The notes under the pieces: generated by a model
Databases searched by the model: none
What the model was told of the DNA's origin: nothing
The model's input: only the letters and a program-made list of their open reading frames with translations
Assembly (NCBI GenBank): GCA_015956445.1
Contig: WIUZ02000012.1
Span: 434,001 to 498,000 of the forward strand
Length of the DNA: 64,000 nucleotides
Direction: 5' to 3'
Origin: Thelephora terrestris
Lineage: Eukaryota > Basidiomycota > Agaricomycetes > Thelephorales > Thelephoraceae
Program-made: the position numbers and the translations under genes
In this document: one piece after another, positions 24,083 to 35,700 of the stretch
Layout: each line of letters starts with the position of its first letter
Position numbering within the stretch: position 1 is the first letter of the stretch

Positions 24083-24299
24083 TTTTTCGAGAGATGGTGG
24101 GAGAAAGAACACAAGGGTATCTGACCCTCGGAAATAATTGAGCAGGTGCTTATATACTTTATGTCGAGATATACGATGGTTTCATTCCGTGTCGTACCAT
24201 CCCTTATCGTGTTTTTATTCATAATGATAATTCCAAGTGTCCATGCGGATCAGAGTGGCGGGAAGGGAGGCCTTCACTAATTTGACCACGAAGCGTCAA
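24083..24299. promoter_or_regulatory. Divergent promoter ERG10 / STIMATE-family gene
   Basis: 217 bp between the two start codons. AT-rich in the middle (around 24130-24235), which fits core promoter function for both directions. I see no clear sterol-regulatory element by eye. Confidence 0.4.
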
Positions 24300-25576
24300 A
24301 TGCCCTCCCTACCGCCGCCCTCATCCCCCGGAGATGGAGTCCCCGACGACTTCCCCGACATCGACAAACACTCTTGCCGTCTCCTTGGTCCAACTGCTCT
24401 CGTGCGTACAAATTAGCAATCTCGCCGTGAGGTGATTTAACGCAACCACACAGGTAGTCCAGGGTCTTCTCGGTCTCCTCGTCATCCTCTCCCTCGTCTA
24501 CAAGCGACATAGAGAGTCTCCGAAACGTCCATGGAAGATTTGGCTATTCGACGTTGCAAAACAGCTTGCTGGCCAAATGTTCGTCCACGGCGTCAACCTA
24601 CTCATATCGGGCGTTGTCGCGCAGCGCAAGTCCGGAAACGCTTGCGTCCTTTACTTCCTCAATATACTCATAGACACCACGCTGGGTGCGCGTTCATCGC
24701 ATATGTTTTCGCTCGGGTCGTGAGCTAACGATGTGTGGACAACAGGCGTCGGTATAATATACTATTGCCTCAAATATTCCACTCTTCTCCTGTCCGAGAA
24801 GCTGGGCCTCGAAGGGTTCAGGTCTGGGGAATATGGATCCCCGCCGTCTCCCACCCACTGGATGCGCCAACTTCTGGTCTACGTTTCGTGTTTGACCGTC
24901 ATGAAACTCACTGTACTTGGTCTATTCGCAATATGGCCCGGGATCTTTAAGATCGGGGATTGGTTATTGAGTTGGCTAGGTAATGGAGACGCAGCTCAGG
25001 TCACTTTGTAAGTTACACTCATGTCTGCATACTTCTTGGTTCTAATCATTGATACGCAGTGTTATGGGACTTTTCCCCATCATCATGAATGTGGTCCAGT
25101 TCTGGCTGATCGACTCCATCGTCAAAGCACACACCCCACCACTCACCTTGGACGATGTCGATGAACCTTCCAGACATGGCCCAGGTGACGGTGACCGGGA
25201 ACCGTTGTTTCAGGCCGGCGGCTCCGATGATGAAGAAGAGGCGCTTGATGAACCCGGATCCACCCCTTCGAAGCACGATGTAGAGAATCCAGAACCTCTG
25301 ACTGTGAAGACTGCGACTGTCACAACACACCCTCGCCCGCTAACGCCGGACTCGAGGGCTTTTCCCTCAGGTTCATCCACTCCATTCCACGGCGAGGTAA
25401 ACCCCGATGACGTTGTGATGAGGAGAGTCCATAGCCCTTCTCCGCCTCCCGCTCAACGTCCAGCTGCTACCAAGCCCAACGTGTTGACTCAAGGGGATGA
25501 ATGGGCATGGGACGAAGCTGGGGAAGTTTGGGATTCGAAGCGATCGTTAGATGCCTCACGACCTCATCACGATTGA
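24300..25576 (+). CDS. STIMATE/TMEM110-family multi-pass membrane protein
   Basis: Fungal members of this family (for example yeast YPL162C) lie in the vacuolar membrane; the human member sits in the ER at contact sites and helps STIM1. Four exons (24300-24401, 24454-24685, 24746-25007, 25060-25576) encode 370 aa. Conserved stretches are LLGPTALVVQGLLGLLVIL (helix 1), KIWLFDVAKQLAGQMFVHGVN (a long piece of the domain core), FLNILIDTTLGVGIIYYCLK and MGLFPIIMNVVQFWLIDSIV (last helix). About five hydrophobic segments are seen. The C-terminal 140 residues are hydrophilic and acidic with many Ser/Thr-Pro pairs and end before the stop with no motif I recognise. The tail is the likely cytosolic regulatory part. 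Organelle is inferred from relatives only. Confidence 0.85.
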
Positions 25577-25904
25577 TGTCTGTTACGGTTCCATACTCCT
25601 ATTTAATCATCACTGGCCGTTATCTTTGGGTCGATGCAACTTTAATCGACTCGATGATGGATGAGGGCGGCGATCAGGATTCCCTGCGTCACAACAAACG
25701 GTCCGAAGTGGTGAGCTAGGCCTTGGGTGAAACCGGACGGAGGGGCAAGCGAAAATCACCCGAACAACGGTTAGAGGGAATGAAGTCATCGTCTTGAATT
25801 GCCCCTCGGAGTCGGAGTCGGAGCTCCCGCTCGACCATGGTTGCCCCCCACGTGATCTGACCCTGAACTCTTCCCGATCCCCCCGCCACCTCCCGCCACT
25901 CAAG
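25577..25904. other. Intergenic region before GLC8
   Basis: About 330 bp. Apart from a small GAGTCG repeat near 25807 nothing stands out; it should contain the GLC8 promoter. Confidence 0.35.
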
Positions 25905-26907
25905 ATGACCTCCACAGAAACTATCCCCCCTCATCCACCCTTGCCCTCTCGTCAATCCTCCGTTGTGAAGCCAAAGGGTATTCTCAAGAACGCCCCCAGT
26001 AATAACAGCCAACAGTGAGTAGTTTGATCCGGCGATCAAAGATCTTTTAACGCTTTCGAGTGACAATGGATACCGCCATGTTCGCATCGCCTGGATTGGA
26101 ACGTGGTTGACTGACTGAATCTGCTGCCACAGTTTGCAATGGGACGAGGAGAATCTTGCTCTTACTGAGGCTCAGAAGGACAGTCAGATGAAGATAACAG
26201 AGCCCAAAACTCCATACGTTAGATACAACGCTGAAACCGACGAATTCGAAGGAGGTGAGCTCCATTCATATTTCCTACTCCTTCCCTGATCTCACGTCTC
26301 AGCGTCGCCCTCTTCTATTATGCTAGATATCCCTTCTTTGGACCTCGCCGGTAACAACTCTGGCGTGAGCTCCCCCGTCCTTCAGTCTCCGATTAGCGCC
26401 GAACAACCTCCTCCTTCCCCTCCTGTTTCCCCCCGTAGAACCTCCTTCTCTAGCGGAACCAACGGTCTGTCGTCATCCGGAAGGAGGAGCGGAAGTTCGA
26501 GCAGGAGCACAAGTTTCAGTCTACCCAATGAAGCCAAGGGTGAGATTTCCTCGCAAGAAAGGCGCATCGGTCCCGACGATGAGGAAGTCGAAGAGGATGA
26601 GGAAATGGATGAAGAAGGTAAGCCCCGGCTCCGTATCTATCCTTTGGTAGACGTCGATTGATCGACGTTCTTCTCTAGCTGCTAAAAAGCACGCAGAGTT
26701 TGTCAAGGCTCGCGGAAGGCACTATTCTAACGAAGCTGAAGCCATGAAGGTGTGTTATCTTGAGCATCCTATGGGGCAAATCTGAGCCCCCTGTTCCAGC
26801 GAGCACGTCAACTCATCGACGAGGACGATGAAGAACATGAAAAAGTCTCGGAGGATGTGACAATGGACCAACATGTTCGGGTCAATGGCGTGAAGCACGG
26901 CGTCTGA
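25905..26907 (+). CDS. GLC8: Protein phosphatase 1 inhibitor-2 family protein (GLC8-like)
   Basis: Binds and modulates the catalytic subunit of protein phosphatase 1. Exons 25905-26014, 26133-26254, 26327-26617, 26679-26749 and 26800-26907 encode 233 aa. All three family contact motifs are present: KPKGILKN (about residue 23, the KGILK site), HLQWDEENL with [11 protein letters not shown] (about 38-65, including the phosphorylatable T-P of the PKTPY motif) and the later [20 protein letters not shown] helix (the HYNE-type PP1 active-site segment). The rest is low complexity: Ser/Pro-rich from 85 to 150 and acidic near 155-170. Intron 1 (26015-26132) is 118 nt, the longest intron I could place with confidence in this window. 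The protein is expected to be largely disordered, in nucleus and cytoplasm. Confidence 0.9.
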
Positions 26908-27411
26908 TTTTCTGATCTCATGGCGATCCCCCTTCGTCATATAAACCTTGCAGTAGTCGAAGAGTTCTGGAGTTGGACCCTGCGCAACCGGCTCGCTCTG
27001 AATGGACTGTCCGGTAGTTTAAACGAAAGAGGCCTAGTTCCTGTCGGAGTTCCACGAAATATGTACTACGAGATGGAAATGAATTCAAGATACTGAAGCT
27101 CGCAAGTATCGGGTGGCGGACGCCTGTGTGCGGGAGCCCCGCAAGTCTCACGGATAATCGATAACCTCCAGCACACAAATAGAATGCTGACAGGTGATTC
27201 GCTGGTTACCGGTTAGCCACTGCGGCCAATCCGTTTTTATTCCAGAGGATCGGTCCGGCGTCGAGTCAGCGAGGAAGTGGTCACGGTCAAGACCAGACAG
27301 AACTTTTTTTTCATGCAACCGTCCTTCGATCCAGCTCCTCCCCGCTGCCGTAGAGGAAAAAGCCCGTACAGCTGATACGTTTTCTGTCGACCTCGGCAGA
27401 AAAATCACATC
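26908..27411. other. Intergenic region before MTD1
   Basis: About 500 bp. A 114-codon frame on the minus strand (27492-27148) runs antisense into MTD1 exon 1 and resembles nothing known; no gene supported. Confidence 0.45.
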
Positions 27412-28908
27412 ATGTCTACGGATCCCACGGGCAAAGGCCTCTTGCTCAAAGCAGACGCGATCGCAGATACCTTCCGAGAAGAGATCGTCCAAGCCCTCAA
27501 ACCCCTACCCAACCCACCAAAGCTGGTGGGAATCCTCGCGACCTCCGCTGAACCCTCGAGATTCTACGCAGAGTTTACGAAGAAGCAATGCGAGAGTTTG
27601 GGGTTCAATTTCGTTTTGAAGGAGATCGGGGCTGCGCTTGACCCGGAGAGCGGTGAGGGATATGGGGTTGAGGAGGCTATTATGGAGGCGAATGAGGATG
27701 ATACCGTTGACGGGATCATGGTGAGCAGTTTTGATTTTTTCGTGGGTTGTGTGAGCGCGAGGCTGATTGTATGCCTGCGACTTGTAGGTTTACTACCCCA
27801 TCTTTGGGAACCAGCAGGTAATTTTATATTCTCACTTCATCGTGCGATACGTGGACTGAGCCTGCTCATCATAGGACCACTACCTCCAACAAGTCGTTTC
27901 ACCTCTAAAAGACGTCGAAGGTCTTCACTTTGCCTTCCACTATAACTTATACCATAAGTTCGTCCTTCCCTCTCTCGATCCTCTCCCACAATCCCTCAAA
28001 ACCTAATCCAGTATTCGCTATATCAAGCCCACGTCCCTCCTGGCGCAACCCAAAATCCCTTCTGCAGAAGAGATCCCGGTGGCGATCAAAGACCAGCCTC
28101 CGCCGGGGACGGTCAAATCCATCCTTCCATGCACGCCCCTCGCGATCGTAAAATGCCTCGAGCACGCGGGGGTGTACAACCGGATCCTCCCGTACGGGGA
28201 TAGGGCTTATGGAAGAGTCGTAACCGTCATCAACAGGTGTGCGGTTTGGGACTCGCTCAAATGGATCGACACTGACCAACTATCCATAGGTCTGAAGTGG
28301 TCGGACGACCTCTCGCTGCGTTGTTGGCAAACGACGGTGCTCGCGTATTCTCTGTAGATATCGACTCTATCCAGGTATGTGGTTTGCATTTTGGCTCTGT
28401 CATGAGACTGGAACCTCAAACCACATCGTAGGAATATACCAAACGACCCAGCTCGAGCACCACTCAAAACAGGTTCAACAGACATCACGTCGCACACCCG
28501 TCCCATCTCACCCTTGAAGAATGCTTGGCCATTTCCGATGTCGTGATTTCTGCCGTCCCCAGCACGAACTACAAGGTCAAAACCGAGTTTCTTCGCCAAG
28601 GCTGTGTTTGCTTGAACATTGCGAGCGAGAAGAATTTCGAAAAAGATGTAAGGGACAAGGTAGGGCAATATGTTTGGGTGTCCCGTTCTTTGGGCTCACG
28701 AACATCTGCCCCCGAACTAGGCATCGATATATCTTCCCAGCGTTGGAAAAGTGACGATCATGATGCTCTTGCGAAACCTGTAAGTCTCTTTCATGTTTAG
28801 TGCAAAACATAAGCTATCTACAGGAGAGCCTTGCTGACGAAACCCGCGTCCGTTCTGCACGGTCCCCGTTTCTACAGACTGCGGTTACAAACATACAAGG
28901 ATGTTTGA
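27412..28908 (+). CDS. MTD1: Methylenetetrahydrofolate dehydrogenase (NAD+), cytosolic
   Basis: Oxidises 5,10-methylene-THF to 5,10-methenyl-THF with NAD+, feeding one-carbon units into purine synthesis. Eight exons (27412-27720, 27788-27817, 27875-27957, 28012-28236, 28290-28374, 28432-28659, 28721-28779, 28824-28908) give 367 aa, somewhat longer than yeast Mtd1 (320). Substrate-side motifs: LVGILATSAEPSRFYAEFTK and the YYPIFGNQQDHYLQQVV stretch over three exons, with DVEGLH, RYIKPTSLL and the PCTPLAIVKCLEH helix. Cofactor side: VINRSEVVGRPLAALLAND, then VFSVDIDSIQEYTK, the pattern of the mono-functional NAD+ enzyme rather than the trifunctional NADP+ one. The C-terminus ends LPSVGKVTIMMLLRNL and then an Arg-rich tail. 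Exon 2 is 30 nt and the last intron is only 44 nt. Confidence 0.92.
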
Positions 28909-29075
28909 TCGGTCACAAACAACGAAGTGGCGCAAGATGCTCAGACTCGAAATCATCAAATAACGGAGGTCGAACTTTCTGTGTTTGACCCTCGGTTGGA
29001 TTTAGATTTGTTTGTGGGGGTTGAAAGAGTCTTTGACCTAGACAGGTTCAAAATCGCATCGGAACCGTATTAATG

Positions 29076-31124
29076 TTAGCTTGGTGGGCAAGGAGCACGC
29101 GCTGCGAAACCGACCTTGTAGAAAAATTTATCGTCGTTGATGACTCTGAACCCAACCAATGCGAGTCCCTTGGCAACTCGAAGCGTCTCCTCGTGGGCTT
29201 CCTCGGTCCTGGCAGCCCTTGTGAATCCTATCGTATGATTGCCTCCGCCGGGCTGCGTCGGAATGGCAAAGCTCGGGTGAATGGAAGGAAGCTCATAAGT
29301 GACATTACCCTATTCCGGCGGGTCAGATCGAAGTTCCAAAAGACAGGCTTGAAGCGTTCTTACAAAGTCGGTAGACCCTCCGATTGCTCCCTCGGCAGGT
29401 GTGCCAACCATCCCATACCTATTATGTAGGGTGGACACCAGTTCTTCCGCTGAGTAGAGACATAGCTCTGAGTACCAATCACGAGGCTTATTGGCCTCCG
29501 GGACTCACAAAGCACTGGATTTTGGACAAGGTCGTACATAAGCTGACCATAAGTGATCGTGTATTTGCACCCTGTTGCGTGTGCAGCACCCCTGTAAAGG
29601 TTGATGGTACGTCAGTCGGAAAAAAAATCCAGTTGGCTGAAGGGCACGAACTCAAAACATTTGACAACACGGTCTCGCCAAACTTTGAGCTGAGCGCCTG
29701 TCGGAGCCCGGATGAACCATCTCATCTTTGCGTAGTCGGGGATGACTAGAAATAAGGTTTTCAACACGGAGGAACGCATCCAGGTGAACCAGGAGCGTAC
29801 TGTTCGGAGCCCAATCCCTTCCCTCCACAATCCCGTGTACGCGGTGGTCAGGTTTCATCTGTTGGCGCAAAACAGAGACATTTGAGTAGGCCAGGAACGC
29901 GGCGTCCATGGCGTTTATGGCGTCCCATGGTGCAGCAGAAGCATGTGCGCTGTAGGTTTTATGAGACCTTTTCATAGAAGATCTTTGAAATAGAAAGGAC
30001 ACGTACGTATGGCCGAAGTACTCTACTTGGATCGGTTGGACGGCGAGTGATGGCCCCGTCCCGATCGAACCAGAGGGACCTGGTCCAGGGTGGCACCTAC
30101 CGGGGGGGTGAAAAGAGATGCAGCCAGCGGAAAGACGTTACGTACATCACACAGGCATCCATATCCTTGTAACCACCACGTTCTATCAACATGATCTTAC
30201 CCCCACCGCCCTCCTCAGCTAAATGAACTAGGATAAGTCCAAGGCGGGGGAAACATGAAAAAACGCGACACACCGGGTGTACCTAGTAAGACGACCTTCC
30301 CCGGGACGCAGTGTTTCTCTAAAGCCGTCTTGACAGCGAGAGCAACACCCACTCCTGCGATGGCGATTAGATTGTGCCCGCACGCATGACCGATACCGGG
30401 TAGGGCATCCATTTCAGAGTTCACTCCGAGTGTGCGGCCGCCGTGGCCAACGGTGAACTCGGCTCGCCAAGCGGTTTCGAGACCGAGATAGTGTTTTGTA
30501 ATTTCCCAACCCTTGGATGTCATAAATTGCGTTAGGGTATCGTGTGCGTATCTGCAACCAGCTGAAGTTGAGTGAAAGACCCAAGGTAGATAGATCGAAA
30601 CGACGGACTTTTCTTGAAAGCCAAGCTCTGGGTGATCTACGTGTGACCGCCACGGGTTGAGTGGAGGCCGTGGGGGGTGGTCGGTTTAGAGGCTATGTAC
30701 TCACCGTGAATCTTGAGGCTCAGCTCTCTCAGCTCACTGTTCAAGTTGCTTAATGTCTCTTCGATCGTTCTCATTACGTCCGGGCGGAAGATTTCATTTG
30801 CGCCCATGGGAGAGTACGAAGGAGGTTTATCCGCCGGCCACCAGTTTGCGGAACGATTATGATCTCCATTCCCGCAGAAGTCGCATGATGTGGCGTAGGT
30901 GTATTCAGGCTAAATCACCGATAGGCGTCGGGTTACTCTCCAGCGTATCTTTGCTGGGTACGTACAAGTTGGGGTTGAGCATTGCTCTGGTCTACAACCA
31001 ATCCTCCAGCAGGCAACTTGGGTATCGGGGTTGGTTTCTTCTTGAAAATGGATTGTTTGAACCCAGACCAACATCCTGCTTGGACTTCAGGTGCGGGTTT
31101 GATTGTAGGGGAAGGGATGATCAT
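29076..31124 (-). CDS. M20-family amidohydrolase / dipeptidase with unusual N-terminal extension
   Basis: Metallopeptidase of the M20 amidase group (relatives of PM20D2 Xaa-Arg dipeptidase and indole-acetyl-amino-acid hydrolases). Eleven exons give 492 aa: 31124-30966, 30909-30705, 30636-30609, 30551-30274, 30218-30146, 30096-30007, 29949-29801, 29745-29652, 29591-29509, 29449-29364, 29309-29076. Metal and catalytic positions are visible: GHGGRTLGVNSEMDALPGIG, then HACGHN, TPAEEGGGGK (catalytic Glu pair), CHPGPGPSG and, in the lid domain, FGHTAHASAAPWDA; near the end GGSTDFGNVTY and NHTIGF. The first 115 residues are not part of the M20 fold: a Pro/Lys-rich stretch and a CDFCGNGDH segment reach back over one extra intron (30910-30965), before a second in-frame Met (about 30791) where a standard enzyme would begin. 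Substrate is unknown. Confidence 0.86.
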
Positions 31125-31634
31125 GACGGATGATGAGCAAAGGGTTTCCGAGTAAGACTCAGTGATCCCCAGTACATGCAGACTGCGGGGTTTTGGGCGT
31201 TTCGCGTGAATCCTCTCACGGTTGCTGCGTGCAGCCTGAGCGTCTGTTCTAATTTCTTCATGAACACGTCAGTACACGTGATGTGTTCATCCACTCCCTG
31301 TCCGGCCCGGAGCACTCCGGAGATAGAACGCTAACGGCCCCGCAGCACCCTAAAACACACACAGCGTCGCCCTGGAAACTGAAGGCCAAACAGTGACCAA
31401 GGACATGAAAGAGCAGCCAGTGCCAACTTGACCGGGTCCCGAGAGTGTATGAGATTCATAACAAAGAATCCGTATATTTGCTCAGTCCCGGCGGGCTGTT
31501 TAAATACATTGCAATGAGACTAGATCCCATGGATCGGAGAGTACGTGGGATATGATTAAGTGGTTCAAAAATGAGATAAGCGTTACTGGATACACCACAG
31601 GCTGGTGAGCATAAGATTTGCGAAAACGGCTCCG
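31125..31634. other. Intergenic region
   Basis: About 510 bp between the M20 gene start and the ORM1 stop, both leftward. Only short frames; the minus-strand frame at 31315-31121 abuts the M20 start but is out of frame with it and shows no recognisable domain. Confidence 0.4.
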
Positions 31635-32571
31635 TCAATGGAAATGAGAATCCTTGAGAGTTACGGGGACAGTCCTTCCCTCGATTGGTGTGGTAGAGCC
31701 GGAAGCAACGAACGTGGCCTCTACCGGCGTGGACATTCCGGAATGGTACTGTTCTTCCGACAAAAAGCGGACTCGGTGACGATGCAGCTGATATTATTGA
31801 TCAATTGACTGATGCGCTCCACTTCGAAGGAGATGTGTTTACCTGAGGTAACCGTGGGATCAACAAGGCAACTAAGGCAGTCAAGTTCATGGTGAATAAC
31901 CACGGGTCGTAGTGTGTGTAATGAGTAGACAACAAAAACCTAGAGGTACGGGCATTAGTCGCGTGAATCTAGGATCCGAAGTGACTCTCACAAGATGATG
32001 GGGAAGGTGATGAGCCACTTCTTAGTTGGTGTGTATTGGGCTCCTCCGTCAATCTGTTCCCATAGTGTCAGTTCATCGTATGCGCCACCGTGAAGGTCGG
32101 ACTGAAACGGAATCCCAGTAGCCCAATGGAAGATGAAGTATGAGACCTACGCAACGTCAGATAAGTGTTACGTGGGTGAGCTGCGCAGGCGCAGTCGATG
32201 GCTGATACGTACGAGCAAATAGAGAAGATTCGTTAGTGTCCAGCTGATTTCCTGGTTCATTCCAGGGATGGTATCAATCACGATCTTTCCGCAAAAGACG
32301 AGCACAGGATGAACGAGCCAGGCGCCTGGGAGCGGGGTTGTGAGATCGCACAGGCAAGCGGAGGATCATGTCAACCTTTCATGTTAACCCAGTCTGCATT
32401 AATATTCACGTAGAGGTTCTGGTCTAAGTCCTGCTCTGCGGAGCCCTCGCCAACCTGCTCGACCTTCAAGAGACTTCCGCTCCTCGTCCTCGTTCGTTGT
32501 TGGGTCTGGTTCGTGGATTTCTCGGGAAGTGACAGAGTTGGGTTGCCCGTCTGCGTGGTCATTGTTGTCAT
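31635..32571 (-). CDS. ORM1: ORM1/ORMDL regulator of serine palmitoyltransferase
   Basis: ER membrane protein that inhibits serine palmitoyltransferase and so limits sphingolipid synthesis. Exons 32571-32376, 32325-32213, 32146-31992, 31939-31843 and 31787-31635 give 237 aa. The conserved core reads NINADWVNMKGAWLVHPVLV (family NxNxxWV), PGMNQEISWTLTNLLYLLVS, FHWATGIPFQSD, GGAYDELTLWEQID and QYTPTKKWLITFPIIL, then STHYTHYDPWLF. The last part, LPQLHRHRVRF, is typical of the family end, but about 45 further residues follow (Ser/Thr-rich, ending DSHFH). The N-terminal 50 residues carry RTRTRSGS, which fits the R-x-R-x-x-S site that Ypk-type kinases use on yeast Orm proteins; regulation by that route is inferred. 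Shares a 170-bp divergent promoter with the virilizer homologue. Confidence 0.93.
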
Positions 32572-32741
32572 GACCTTTCACTGGCTCGAGATTAAGAGAG
32601 AACCACGAGGAGAGGATTTTGAAGTGAAAGAGGGTAGTGGTACTTGGGAGAGGTTGCCGCGCCACGTGAGGGCAGGATGGCTTTGTCCAAGCCAGCGCAC
32701 ACACTCACAAAATCCACGGATACTGGCCGCGGTCACCCATA
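32572..32741. promoter_or_regulatory. Divergent promoter ORM1 / virilizer-like gene
   Basis: 170 bp between start codons. The ORM1 side (32580-32660) is GA-rich on the plus strand, i.e. pyrimidine-rich on the ORM1 coding strand, as often seen just upstream of fungal start sites. Confidence 0.45.
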
Positions 32742-35700
32742 ATGTTGCTGGAATGGTGCACCCTCGAACCGTCCGGTAGTTCTCGTCTCGCTGCTCTTAG
32801 GTTCAATACACCCGTGAGGGTTAAGACGATCAAGATCTTTCCCACCGGCACCCAGCCATTTGCACAGTGTCCAGACGTTGTTGCGTGCGTTTCTACTATC
32901 TCCTCCTCGAATACTGGAAACTAATGCACCGGAACAGGAGGACAGAACCTGCCTCATTCTACCTTGATGCCTATTTCAACATCCTCCCGATGACACCTGC
33001 AGATCCCACCTTGAGGCCGAAACCCACTAACGAACTTGTTCACACTGCGCTCCCGTATTCAGGAGATCGCACAGAATTCTCCGTCGATATGTCAATCGAG
33101 GTACCATTAACCATGGGTCGCGTCAGACACATGCTGATTATCTCGCAGTATGCGACGCGCTTCGTAATTTTCCAAGGGTCCTTCCAGACTGTTTCTCTCG
33201 CAATATATGGCGACTTGGTCGCAGAACAGCCCTCCCTGCCACTCACCTATCATCCAAACCCCCTCCCCATCGTGGAACACACATACCTAACTGATTCCCT
33301 CGACCCTGCTAATGCCAAGGATCCCACCTTGCTCGCCAAACAACTTCTTGAACTAACTCCTGAGTTCCCTTCGTTGGCAATTGTAGTCCGTCTAATGTAC
33401 TGCGTCAAGCCCTCCGATGCTGACTGGGAGAATCCCGATTTCCCGTACCTCTATGTGGACCTCGACCAAGACATGGTGGACTTCAGTCTGGAGAAGGCGG
33501 TCAAGCTCACGACAGAACAGATCTCTGACGAATTGACCTCTGACCAGCTCACTCGTTTCGCCGATAAACTATCCAACGCTATCGGACCGCCTGTATGCCT
33601 TTCTCTCCTTGTAGGGTGAATCTATCTCAACGACCCCTTGCTCTCTCAGGACAGCGACCAGTCGTACCGCCTCTCGTGTCTTCTGTCTAACCTCGCTCCG
33701 CAAAACCCAGAACTGGTCGAGCTTATCTTGGCATGTTGGCTCACTCAACCGTCCTTACTGTAAACTTGACTTGAAACCATAGGACAAGGTTGACTTGAGC
33801 GAGATTATCGAGCCCTCCCACCTCGACAAGTATACAATGTCGAAACTCGCTCAAGCTGCAACAAACGTCGACATTGCGCGTCATCTTGATTCTGAGAAGT
33901 TCTTTGATATGGTCCAGGATGTTCGTAACATATACGTTGGCGATCCAGACACCAGCTCGGACGCCACGAAGTTGTTGGATCGGATCCAAGGATGGCATGC
34001 ATTGAACGATGCTCTCGTAAATCCAGACGGGGACTTTGTGGCTGCCGCTGCATTGCTCAAGGACATTGGCACGCATGAACTCGCCTTTGGAATTTGGCTA
34101 GAATCTATGATAGCCCATCCCAATATATTCGAACACATCAATCACGAAATTGCAGTCCCACTTCCCCACCCGCCAAACCTCCTGCAGGATCCCCCAGTAC
34201 CGACGAACCATCAGGACTTCCTGGTTTTTGTCAAGGCATACGTTGGCGTGGCATTGTGCATCGCAGTCTACGCCTGGTCAGACGGTCTCCCAAACGCTCG
34301 TTGTCGCGAACGAGTGTTGAGCATCCTTCGTTTATGGCAAACGGTTGACGGTTACCGAGAGGTGTGCAAGGATGGTCGGGGATGTGGTTGAACACTACTC
34401 ACCCCCTCTTAGATCGTAAATCACTTTTTGCTTATCCCTCAGATGACATTCAGATTGGAGTGTATGGTGCACGGCGATGGCCCCCCGACGCGGGCAGGAA
34501 TGGACGCCGAAAACATTATCCTCAATCTAGTCAACGAGCCCCACGCATTTCTTTCTCAGGACATCATCCAATGCATCTTTGCGCTAGATCAACCACTCTC
34601 TGTGATCACGGAGGATGAGCGGCTAATTCTACGCAAACTCGCTGACATTGCGGATGGTGGGCTCAAATGCGCTTTGGAAGAACTTGCAAGTCTCCCGAGC
34701 CTGGATCTAGGCAACATCCAGAACCTCCGTATCCTACGTTGCTCGCTGGCCGTCCTCGAATCCATTATTCGGAACAGTGATGATGGAGAGTGGAAAGTCT
34801 TGGAATCGACATGGGGAGGACGAACACAGGGAATCGTCATTCACCTCGGAGAGGTGTATTCAGCTCTCGTCAAACATATCAGGGAGCGGTTCGGCCTCGC
34901 GCTGCCCCTTAGCAGATCTCACAGCCTTACCGATCAAACCTTCCTTTCAGTCAACGAGACCCTGGCACTTTTCACGCGTCTTGCGTCCACTTATCTCCCC
35001 CCGACGCGGGTCATACGGGAATGTACCGCAAACACCGTCGACCTTTTTGCCTGCACGGATGCCGCCGATACAATATTTTCACGCACGGACCCTGTGGCTG
35101 CGGTCGCTAGAGAAACACGCGATGCTTGCATCTATTCACTCAAGGCCTTGACCAACCTCGATATCTCCATTGGCTCAAGACATATCTCGGAGATAATTTT
35201 CCGGGTGATCCTCGTACACGGTCTACGGGGCGGCGAAATCGATCCAATTTATCGACTCCATCAAACCTTTACCCTCGTCGATCACCTTATCCCTTTCCCC
35301 GACCCCGAGATTCTTGGTCACGATGAGTACACTGTACTCTGGGTTCAACGCGTCATCCCGAATGTCTTGACCGAGCTACGTGCGTTCTTCACAGTCCTTG
35401 ATGTGGAAAGCAGGGTGCACCTGATCAAACGCCTGGTGAGTGTTGACGATGGTGTCGTAGGGGTTGGAGAGTGGCTGGTCTTGGAGAGTATGAAGGATTT
35501 CCACAATCTCATCCAAAGTGCGGACGAATATCCGAACGGGATCAACATTCTACTGCATCAAGTCGTGTTGTACCTTCGGTTACTTGAAGACTTACTTTCG
35601 CCGTCGTCGAGCGTATCGAATTGGACGCTGGATTTAATTGAATCCTCGCCGGAGATGCTCAGCCTGCTGTCCTCATGTTTTGACTGGCTGCTTCAACATC

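Noticed and set aside
27148-27492. 114-codon minus-strand frame
   Set aside because: Partly antisense to MTD1 exon 1 and without similarity to any family.
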